Part shown: one piece after another, positions 23,684 to 30,468 of the stretch | Numbering within the stretch: position 1 is the first letter of the stretch | Layout: each line of letters begins with the position of its first letter | Assembly (NCBI GenBank): GCA_937910235.1 | Contig: CALENB010000114.1 | Location: 1-33,669 of the forward strand | Direction: 5' to 3' | Origin: an uncultured Myxococcales bacterium | Lineage (GTDB): Bacteria; Myxococcota_A; UBA9042 | Length of the DNA stretch: 33,669 nt | Program-made: the position numbers and the translations under genes | Notes under the pieces: model-generated | Seen by the model: the letters and a program-made list of their open reading frames with translations, nothing else | The model's database searches: none | What the model was told of the DNA's origin: nothing

Positions 23684-24517
23684 ATGCGCGTGTCATCCAC
23701 AACGCCGCCGCGGTGGCGCAGCGGTGGCCCGGCTGTGGTGTGGGCCGTTGGGCTGCGGGCCGTCGCGTCGCGGGCCGTCGTACTGAGCGCCGCCGTGTGG
23801 ACCGCAGGGCTGCTCCCGGCCGGCTGTGGCACGCCGATTCCCGAGGGTAGCGTCGTGCTCCAACAAGCCCGCCTCGCCGAGCTGGAGCGTCGTGGCGCTG
23901 AGGTCATCCGTTGCAGGGAGCGCTTGGGCCAGGCGGGTACGGCGCATCACAACACGCGCGTGGCGTTGGAGCGCGCTCAGCAGCGGGTCTCGCTGCTGGA
24001 GCGGCGTCTCGGCATCGGCAAGTTTACACCGACCACGTTGCAGGCCGCCGGGTCGGATTGGCAGCTGACGCTACCCAAAGTGCAGCAGCTCGCCGCGCAT
24101 GGCGAGAACCCCACGCGGGTCGCCCTCGGCGCCCTGCTCAAAGGTCACAGGGCGGTCGTGATCACCTACTGGGCGACGTGGTGTAAGCCGTGTACCAGCC
24201 CAGAGGAGCTCGACCACCTCAAGGTGCTGCAACGCCAGCTCGCCCGCTACGGCGCCACGCTCCAGAGCATCGCTGTGGACAGCTACGACAAGGTCACGTC
24301 CGACGCACGCGCGCCGACTTGGCACTATCCGCTGCTCCAACGCGACAACGCCCACCTGGAGACGCTGCCGAGGGCTTTGGTGCAGTCCACGGGCGTCGGC
24401 CTGCCGCTCTTTGTCGTGGTCGACGCGACCGGCCGTGTGCTGTGGTTGCGCAAGGGCAAGCTCGACGGCGCCGTCGTCGCGGAGCTCGTCACCGCGGCTG
24501 CGCGCGTGAATCGTTAG
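23684..24517 (+). CDS. Thioredoxin-fold (TlpA/ResA-like) lipoprotein with coiled coil
   Basis: A predicted envelope disulfide or redox protein of 277 residues. The N-terminal hydrophobic segment ends in the lipobox LPAGC. Residues about 65-115 form a coiled coil (QQARLAELERRGAEVIRC and RVALERAQQRVSLLERRL). The C-terminal half is a thioredoxin fold with the active site YWATWCKPCTSPEEL, the cis-Pro loop in GVGLPLFVVVDATGRVLW, and a final helix. The Lys-Pro between the active-site Cys suggests a reducing or thiol-exchange role like TlpA/ResA. The start is uncertain. The ATG at 23684 is one base after the OmpA gene stop and lacks a clear Shine-Dalgarno; the frame opens at 23660. The close linkage suggests the two proteins work in the same compartment, perhaps on the Cys residues of the first. 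Confidence 0.83.
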   Translation: MRVSSTTPPRWRSGGPAVVWAVGLRAVASRAVVLSAAVWTAGLLPAGCGTPIPEGSVVLQQARLAELERRGAEVIRCRERLGQAGTAHHNTRVALERAQQRVSLLERRLGIGKFTPTTLQAAGSDWQLTLPKVQQLAAHGENPTRVALGALLKGHRAVVITYWATWCKPCTSPEELDHLKVLQRQLARYGATLQSIAVDSYDKVTSDARAPTWHYPLLQRDNAHLETLPRALVQSTGVGLPLFVVVDATGRVLWLRKGKLDGAVVAELVTAAARVNR

Positions 24518-24539
24518 CGGAGCTTGATTTTCCGGGCGA

Positions 24540-27257
24540 TTAGTTCAGGTCCATCGCGCATCTGAAGCCGATCGTCGGCCCGACCTTGCCCTCGATGCGG
24601 CTGAAGGCGCGCACACCTGCGAGCTTCGCGTTGAGATGGCCGCCCTTGGCCGTGTGCGTGGTGCCGCCCGTGACCACCGGGTCGGTCTTGCTCCAGGTGC
24701 TGAGCGCCTTGGCGTCCCACGTGTCGAGCACCCACTCGGCGACGTTGCCACCCATGTCTTGCGCGCCGTACGGGCTCCGATCCTTCTGAAACGTGCCGAC
24801 GACACGTGTGGTGCCCAAGCCGCAGCCCGCGCCGCCGTTACCTTGCATCACCGTCCAGAAGCAGCTCGGTGGCTCGTTGCCCCACGGAAAGACGCGCGTC
24901 CCAGCTTTGCAGGCGCCCAGCGCCGAATCGCAGCCCCCGCGTGCCGCGCGCTCCCACTCCGCTTCCGTCGGCAGGCGCTTCTGCTGTGCCTTGCAGTACT
25001 CGCTCGCCTGCAACCAGCTCACGCAGTTGACGGGGTGGTTAGCCCGCACGCTCTTCTTGGACCAATTGCACGTCGGCACCGCCGTGCTCGGTGCCGAGGC
25101 ACACGCCTTTGCGTTGATACACGCTTCGTACTGCGCCACGGTGACCTCGTAGCGGTCGATAAACACGGCCTTTACGGTTACCTCAGTCGGTGGCAGCGCT
25201 TCGGGTGGACAGGTGCCGAAGTTGGTGTTGTTGCACCCAGCCCAGCCGCTCGATGCCGGGCTCAGCACCATCCCGACCACGTTGGCGACGCAGCTGTTCT
25301 CGGCGCAGATCTTGCCGGCGCCGCACGTCGCGCCGTCGGCCTGTGGCTTGCTGACGCACTTCTTGGTGACCGCATCGCACACCTCGATCGTGCATGGGTT
25401 GCCGTCGTCCTTGCACGCGGTGACGTCCGGGCTCCCCTTGCAGGCGCCCGTGAGCGGGTCACACGTCGACGCGAAACATCCGTCTTTGGGCTGCGTCGCG
25501 CAGTCCACGGCAGTTTTGTCGAGGACGCTGCAGAAGTGAACGGCGCCGGACTTGTCGCAGAACGGTTTTCCCTTGCACAAGTCGCCCACGCCGAAGCAGT
25601 CAGCGTCCTTGGTGCAGGCGCAGAAATCCGTCCCAGAGTCGCATTTTCCGGCCTGACAGGTGTCGTACTTGGTGCAAGGCTTGCCGTCTTCGCACGGCGT
25701 GTTGTCCGCCAAGTTCGTCTCTTTGCACTTGCCGGTCTTCGGCGTGCACGTGTTCTCGGTGCAGGCCGCCGTCGGCTTCGCGCACGTCACGATGCTGCTG
25801 TCCAAGACTTTGCAGCCGGGGAGGTCGCCGGACGTATCGCAGTAGAGCGTGCCGTTGCACAGATCGCCGTCCTCCTTGCTCGCGCAGTCCTTGTCCGTGG
25901 TGCAGGTGCAGATGTTGGTTCCCGCGTTGCAGGCGCCCTTGCCATCGCACCAGTCGCCGACGGTGCACGGCGTGCCGTCGGCGTCGCACTTAGCGTAGAC
26001 GTTGGCGAAGGCCATGGCGCACTTGCCAGTGGTCTTGCCGCATTCGTTGGTTTGGCAAGCGTCGTCGGCGCCGCTCGGGCACACCACCACCGTCGCGGGG
26101 TTGAGTTTGCACGCCGGCGGCAACAGCTGCGTGTCGCAGTACAGCACGCCGTTGCAGAGGTCGCCGTCATCGAACTTGGCGCACTCCGAATCGCTCTTGC
26201 ACCCGCAAACATCGGTTCCTGGCGCGCAAGTCCCGGCTTTGCAGGTGTCATCCTTGGTGCATGGGTTGCCGTCGTCGCACGTCACAAACTGCTTGGTGGT
26301 CGGCTTCATGGCACACTTGCCGTTGGTCTCGTCGCAGGTGTTGACCGCACAGGGCCCGTCGTCGCTCGCGTCGCACACCACCGCCGTGCTCGGGATGAGC
26401 TGGCAGTTGGGTTGGGTGGAGAGGGTGTCGCAGTAGTACGTGCCACCGCACAGCGAGCCCTTCGCGGCGCAGTCTGTGTCGGTCTTGCACGCGCAGTTGG
26501 GCACCGATCCGGGGTAACACACGCCGCCCTGGCAGTGGTCTTGCGCCGTGCAGAAATCGCCGTCGTCGCAGGCTGAGTCCGGCCCGATATCCGGCTTCAA
26601 CTCGGCCTTGCAGCCGCCGGTGAGCGCCTCGCACTTCCACGCCTTGACGCAGCCGCCAGCCTCTACCTCCGGGCACTTGGGGATCGTCACGGGGTTCACC
26701 TTACAGGTGCGCAGGTCGCCGCTCGTATCGCAGTAGAACTCGCCCAAGCACTTGTCGCCGCCGTTCTTGCTGGCGCAGTCGGCAGACGTCTTGCACTCGC
26801 ATTTGACCGAGTTTCCGCCCTGGCAGACGCCCGCCTTGCAGGTCATGTCGGTCAGGCACTTGTCATCGGTCTGGCAGCCGACGCCGTCCTTCGTGATTTG
26901 GTGGACGCATTGCCCTTTCACGCACTCGTCGTACGCGCAGCCCAGCCCAGCGACGCCGCAGTCGGTGTTCTGCGTGCACAGCTTGCCGCCACCGTCCTGT
27001 CCCACGTCCGCCGACCCAGTGTCAGCCCCGCCATCTAGCGTCGCGCCGGAGTCAGGGGCCGCGCCGGAGTCAGAGGTCGCGACCGCTGAATCGGCCTCGC
27101 CCGAATCGAGGCTGGCGGTGTCCACACCGACGCTCGCTGTGTCAGCGCTAGGCCCGAACGCGGTCTCAGCTGGCACAACGTCATAACAACCGACGCACGG
27201 CAGGATCAGCAAACAAGAAGTCCACGCGGCCAGGCGCGCCACAGCTCGGGTCTTCAT
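24540..27257 (-). CDS. Cys-rich repeat lipoprotein with C-terminal FGE-like domain
   Basis: A 905-residue surface lipoprotein with lipobox CVGC and an Asp/Ser/Gly-rich spacer to about residue 90. A Cys-rich segment, then five tandem repeats of about 95 residues (roughly residues 152-640), follow. Each repeat has the form CxCxxDxDCA, GDLCNGxLYCD, then CDDGNPCTxxDTC. The even Cys spacing suggests disulfide-stapled modules like the CTDC repeats of eukaryotic surface proteins. Residues about 687-905 are a formylglycine-generating-enzyme/sulfatase-modifying fold: IDRYEVTVAQYEACI, RLPTEAEWERAARGG and DMGGNVAEWVLDTWD, ending IGFRCAMD. The two catalytic Cys of real FGE, expected shortly after the GG of KGGHLNAKLAGVRAFSR, are absent, so I predict a binding rather than catalytic role. 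It is last in the four-gene lipoprotein cluster, six bases after the preceding stop. Confidence 0.85.
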   Translation of the reverse strand: MKTRAVARLAAWTSCLLILPCVGCYDVVPAETAFGPSADTASVGVDTASLDSGEADSAVATSDSGAAPDSGATLDGGADTGSADVGQDGGGKLCTQNTDCGVAGLGCAYDECVKGQCVHQITKDGVGCQTDDKCLTDMTCKAGVCQGGNSVKCECKTSADCASKNGGDKCLGEFYCDTSGDLRTCKVNPVTIPKCPEVEAGGCVKAWKCEALTGGCKAELKPDIGPDSACDDGDFCTAQDHCQGGVCYPGSVPNCACKTDTDCAAKGSLCGGTYYCDTLSTQPNCQLIPSTAVVCDASDDGPCAVNTCDETNGKCAMKPTTKQFVTCDDGNPCTKDDTCKAGTCAPGTDVCGCKSDSECAKFDDGDLCNGVLYCDTQLLPPACKLNPATVVVCPSGADDACQTNECGKTTGKCAMAFANVYAKCDADGTPCTVGDWCDGKGACNAGTNICTCTTDKDCASKEDGDLCNGTLYCDTSGDLPGCKVLDSSIVTCAKPTAACTENTCTPKTGKCKETNLADNTPCEDGKPCTKYDTCQAGKCDSGTDFCACTKDADCFGVGDLCKGKPFCDKSGAVHFCSVLDKTAVDCATQPKDGCFASTCDPLTGACKGSPDVTACKDDGNPCTIEVCDAVTKKCVSKPQADGATCGAGKICAENSCVANVVGMVLSPASSGWAGCNNTNFGTCPPEALPPTEVTVKAVFIDRYEVTVAQYEACINAKACASAPSTAVPTCNWSKKSVRANHPVNCVSWLQASEYCKAQQKRLPTEAEWERAARGGCDSALGACKAGTRVFPWGNEPPSCFWTVMQGNGGAGCGLGTTRVVGTFQKDRSPYGAQDMGGNVAEWVLDTWDAKALSTWSKTDPVVTGGTTHTAKGGHLNAKLAGVRAFSRIEGKVGPTIGFRCAMDLN

Positions 27258-27263
27258 TCCTGA

Positions 27264-28130
27264 CTACTCCCAGTTGCCATATGAGTCATCGCAGGTCTTG
27301 AACGCATCCGCCAATCGACTCAGGTCTGTCGGCCCCGGTTCAGCCGCGGCGGTCTTGGGCTCAACCAGGTTCACGCTCACGGTCCGAACGTCGCCCTGCA
27401 CCTCGAGCCAGAGATCCCAGCCGGGCTCCTTCGTGGCGGCCAAGGACTCGCACGCCAGGAACGGCCATCGCGCCAGATCGAGCACATCCGCCTGCGCGGT
27501 CGGCATCTCCAACACGTAGTTTGCGCCCTTTGAGTTGCCGACAGTTGCGACCTCGCGGCGGCGAAGATACGGGGCGCCGGCCATCGTCCACCACTGCCGC
27601 TCGCCGTCGATGTTGCGACAGACCTTCAACCCCGCCATCGCCTCCTTGCAGAGCAGCTGACGGGTGATGGCGTCCGGCGCGAACTGATCCCAATCCACCT
27701 GGGCCACGCAGCCGTCGTCGTAGTTCTTCTGCAGCAGGGTCACCTCGGCGTCGTCGACCCCCAACGCCTTGAAGCTGCCAGGACCCGAATCGTTCGGGTC
27801 ATACGTTGTTTTTACGGCGCTGCAGGTGAAGCAGTCGTACACGGTCCCGCGCTTGTTGCAGGCCCAGATGCCGTTCGGCCGCTCCGCACAGGTCGTCTTG
27901 GCCAAGCCACTCTGGTCGCTGATCGTCCACGCCGCGCTGGCGCCAAACTTCTCCGCGCACGTCTTCACAGGCTCCGGGGCGGCTGCTTTTGCGGGCTCAT
28001 CGCTGCCACAGCCGGCGCTCAAGATCACCGCCGCCGCAAGCACTAGGCCGAACGCGGCGCGCCGGCGAATCAAGCGTCGCGTGTGGCGCGGCAGTCCAGC
28101 TCTCTCGGCCATTCGCTTCATGTCTGCCAT
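27264..28130 (-). CDS. Unrecognised Cys-rich lipoprotein
   Basis: I do not recognise this 288-residue protein. It has a basic N-terminus (MADMKRMAERAGLPRHTRR), a hydrophobic stretch FGLVLAAAVILSAGC with lipobox SAGC, then a short Ala/Pro/Lys spacer. The mature part contains ten further Cys, including CFTC and the C-terminal TCDDSYGNWE, and looks like a compact disulfide-bonded domain with several Trp. There are no catalytic motifs I can name. The frame stays open to 28244. A GAGGGGGG run abuts the ATG at 28130 and lies nine bases from the ATG at 28121, so either may be the start. It is third in the lipoprotein cluster, 23 bases after the alpha/beta-hydrolase-like gene and six bases before the Cys-rich repeat gene. 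Confidence 0.72.
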   Translation of the reverse strand: MADMKRMAERAGLPRHTRRLIRRRAAFGLVLAAAVILSAGCGSDEPAKAAAPEPVKTCAEKFGASAAWTISDQSGLAKTTCAERPNGIWACNKRGTVYDCFTCSAVKTTYDPNDSGPGSFKALGVDDAEVTLLQKNYDDGCVAQVDWDQFAPDAITRQLLCKEAMAGLKVCRNIDGERQWWTMAGAPYLRRREVATVGNSKGANYVLEMPTAQADVLDLARWPFLACESLAATKEPGWDLWLEVQGDVRTVSVNLVEPKTAAAEPGPTDLSRLADAFKTCDDSYGNWE

Positions 28131-28153
28131 CCCCCCTCGCTCGATTCCACGGG

Positions 28154-29686
28154 TCACTGCCACTGCTCTTTCACGACCTCGTGGGTCACAACCTTGCCGT
28201 TGGGCAGGTTGCCGCCGTGCACGCGGAGCGCACCGTAGGCCCACTTCTTGTCGCCCTTGTTGAAGTGGAAGTCGATCGCGCCCACCGTGATCTTCCAGAA
28301 GCCATACCAGTCCAATCCGTCGAGATAACCGCTCTTGTTGGTGAAGTCAGTCACCCCGCCAGGCTTGCCCACGATCGTCAGCGCGGCGCTGTGGTCGTCG
28401 TGCAGCTCGGGGCTCGTCGGCGGGTTCGGATCGTCTTTGCCCGTGCCATGCAGCACGATGACCTGCTTTCGACCGACCTTCAGACCGTCGTAAATCGCGA
28501 GCGCGTTCGGCTTGTTCACGTCTTTGTACGGGGTCTTGGTGTCGTCCTCTGCCTGCACAAAAGTGAAGGCGACATCGGCAGCAGCTGGGATCTTCTTCAC
28601 GGTGATGGAGGCGTCCGTGTAGTTGCTCGTGAGCAGGCTCTTCTGGTTGTCCACGCTGAACGCCAGCACCGCGCGGGGATCGACCCATTGCTGCTTTGCG
28701 TCGCTGCCGTACGTCTGCGCGGCCGCAAGCACGGCCACTTTGGCGCCCATGCCGTGGCCCGCGAACACGACCTCATCCTTGAGGGCGACGGAGACGCCGT
28801 CGAACAGCTTCGTCGTCGCCGTGAGCAGATCCTGCGCCATGCGGTCGTGGTCGCCGTCGAGCAGCCCGTTCTCCACCCGCACAAACACCGCGACCGTGCC
28901 GTGGCTCGCGACGTGCTCCATGAACTTCCGATAGCCCTCACCGAACGTGCCGATGATTCCGCCGGCATTGTAGAGGCCCTTTTCGTGCACAAAGAAGAGC
29001 ACTGGGTGGCCGCCGGCACACGACGGGCGATATACGATCATCTTTTTGTAGCCCTGGCCCAGACCGCCGCCATACGCGATCTCTTTGGGGCTCTGCACCG
29101 AGCAAGCGCCCTTGGCGCCCGGATGATCGCCGGTCGGTTGCTTGTCGACTGGACAGGCAGGGCAGGGGTTCGCGGCGTCAGCGCCGCCGGCGTCCGACGT
29201 GGACCCGCCGTCAGCGCCGACATCGCCCGGGCCACCGCCGTCCCCGGCAGCCGCGTCCAGCCCTGATCCGTCGGCGTTGGTGTCGCCCAAACCGCCATCA
29301 GCGAGCGCGACCCCGTCGCCTGTCGCGGCGCCAGCGTCAGGGCCAGCGTCAGGGCCAGCGATGTCGCCCCCACCGTCGGCGTTGTCGGTGCCGTCTGTGA
29401 GGGCGCCGCCGTCCGCGTTCGACGCAGCCGCATCGCCCGCGCCGACGTCCACGGCCGTCGCGTCGCCTTGGTCGTCGCCGTCGTTGAGCGTGGCGCTTGC
29501 GTCGACCTGGCCAGCCGCGCCGCCGTCAACCGCCTTGTCCTTGGCCGCGTCCTCGTCGCCGCACCCGGCCAACCCCAACACCACCAAGGTGCCCGCCAAC
29601 CCGGCAAACAGCCCGGAGAATGGGCCGAATAGCGGCCTCAGAGGTCGGAGCGACGGCCACGTCGCGCTGGGCTGCGACGCGATCAC
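28154..29686 (-). CDS. Alpha/beta-hydrolase-like lipoprotein lacking the nucleophile Ser
   Basis: A 510-residue lipoprotein with lipobox LAGC and then an Asp/Gly/Ala-rich spacer of about 130 residues. The C-terminal domain has the look of a cutinase/chlorophyllase-type alpha/beta hydrolase: KKMIVYRPSCAGGHPVLFFV, a strand before HVASHGTVAVFVRV, and the nucleophile elbow FAGHGMGAKVAVLAA. The elbow normally reads GHSMG; here the Ser codon is GGC for Gly (28751-28753). A possible His lies in LHDDHSAAL. Without that Ser I predict an inactive or repurposed binding fold, unless another residue substitutes. The long frame runs to 29818, but the GTG at 29686 overlaps the preceding gene's stop as GTGA, which suggests translational coupling. 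No Shine-Dalgarno is seen there. It is second of four in the cluster. Confidence 0.75.
   Translation of the reverse strand: MIASQPSATWPSLRPLRPLFGPFSGLFAGLAGTLVVLGLAGCGDEDAAKDKAVDGGAAGQVDASATLNDGDDQGDATAVDVGAGDAAASNADGGALTDGTDNADGGGDIAGPDAGPDAGAATGDGVALADGGLGDTNADGSGLDAAAGDGGGPGDVGADGGSTSDAGGADAANPCPACPVDKQPTGDHPGAKGACSVQSPKEIAYGGGLGQGYKKMIVYRPSCAGGHPVLFFVHEKGLYNAGGIIGTFGEGYRKFMEHVASHGTVAVFVRVENGLLDGDHDRMAQDLLTATTKLFDGVSVALKDEVVFAGHGMGAKVAVLAAAQTYGSDAKQQWVDPRAVLAFSVDNQKSLLTSNYTDASITVKKIPAAADVAFTFVQAEDDTKTPYKDVNKPNALAIYDGLKVGRKQVIVLHGTGKDDPNPPTSPELHDDHSAALTIVGKPGGVTDFTNKSGYLDGLDWYGFWKITVGAIDFHFNKGDKKWAYGALRVHGGNLPNGKVVTHEVVKEQWQ
29329..29356. repeat. Short direct repeat in the Asp-rich linker
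   Basis: Two full copies and a partial third copy of gccagcgtcagg encode the Gly-Pro-Asp-Ala repeat in the spacer of the lipoprotein at 28154-29686. It is a small in-frame slippage repeat of the kind that can lengthen such linkers. Confidence 0.6.
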
Positions 29687-30315
29687 TTGATCGGGTTCAG
29701 CACGATCTTGAGCCCCATGGCGATCTTCAGGTCGGCCTTGCCAGCCGGCACGGTCTCGCCCTTCTTCACCACCATCGTCGCGGCCATGCCTTGGCTGAAG
29801 GCCAGCGTCGTCAGCCACTGCTGCGCCGTCTTCTGACCGGCGGCGTCGAGCACCGCGTTCACCGCGGTCGTCGAACCGGCAGGAATCGATGGGATCGTCG
29901 CGATCTTCGCCGAGCCTGCGGTGTCCTTGGCGCCGATGGGGCCGATGTAGAGTTCGAACGACGGCAGCGCCGTCGTCACCGTGTTGGTCGTCGGCGTCAC
30001 CACGATCTTCGTGATCTCAAAAGACTTCACGCGTCCCTTGGCGTCCTTGAGCGCCTGCACCTCGGCGACAAGATCGACGTCGCTCGGCGGCGGCGCGATC
30101 GTCTTCGAGACGTCGGCCGGCGCGAGCTGGCCAGCCGCAGCGCCCATCGCGGTGCCGATATCGAAGGACGTGGCGAACTCGTACTCGGTGCTGATCGGGA
30201 TGTCGAGCAAGCTCTTGTTGTCGTCCACAGCTTTGTTGAACTGGTCGCAACCGGTGAAGGCGAGCGCCGAGACGAGGATCGCTACAGTGAGCGTGGTTCG
30301 ATTCAGTAGGTTCAT
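29683..30315 (-). CDS. Unrecognised lipoprotein, first of the cluster
   Basis: A 210-residue predicted lipoprotein. MNLLNRTTLTVAILVSALAF is followed by lipobox FTGC and a +2 Asp. In Escherichia coli a +2 Asp would favour inner-membrane retention, but that rule may not hold here. The mature part is mostly beta strand: KSFEITKIVVTPTTNTVTTA, PSFELYIGPIGAKD, IATIPSIPAGST, and a final DLKIAMGLKIVLNP. It lacks cysteines other than the anchor. I recall similar proteins in deltaproteobacterial genomes only as uncharacterised lipoproteins, and no function can be given. AGGAGA lies nine bases before the ATG. It appears to head the four-gene cluster, with its promoter in the 153 bases shared with the divergent lyase gene. 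Its stop overlaps the GTG start of the next gene by four bases. Confidence 0.78.
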   Translation of the reverse strand: MNLLNRTTLTVAILVSALAFTGCDQFNKAVDDNKSLLDIPISTEYEFATSFDIGTAMGAAAGQLAPADVSKTIAPPPSDVDLVAEVQALKDAKGRVKSFEITKIVVTPTTNTVTTALPSFELYIGPIGAKDTAGSAKIATIPSIPAGSTTAVNAVLDAAGQKTAQQWLTTLAFSQGMAATMVVKKGETVPAGKADLKIAMGLKIVLNPIK

Positions 30316-30468
30316 GATGACGAGTCTCCTTGGCAGGAGGGTCGAGGGAGCGCCTGCGCTGATACCCTGCTATATGCCATCTTCGGCTCGGCCTTGGTAT
30401 CCCTGCTGTGAACGGGAGTGGTATCGAGCCGCCACCCCCAGTAGCGTCTCAACCTTCCGGAGCCATCC

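Noticed and set aside
24540-25200. Active formylglycine-generating enzyme for sulfatase maturation
   Set aside because: The catalytic cysteine pair is missing and no sulfatase gene is nearby.
24636-26576. Open frame of 646 codons on the plus strand opposite the Cys-rich repeat gene
   Set aside because: It mirrors the codon positions of the minus-strand gene in GC-rich DNA, has Ala/Arg/Val-rich sequence with no motif, and the minus strand has clear Cys repeats and an FGE-like domain.
27989-29266. Open frame of 425 codons on the plus strand opposite two lipoprotein genes
   Set aside because: It spans the junction of two well-supported minus-strand genes and shows no domain; it is a shadow of GC-rich coding.
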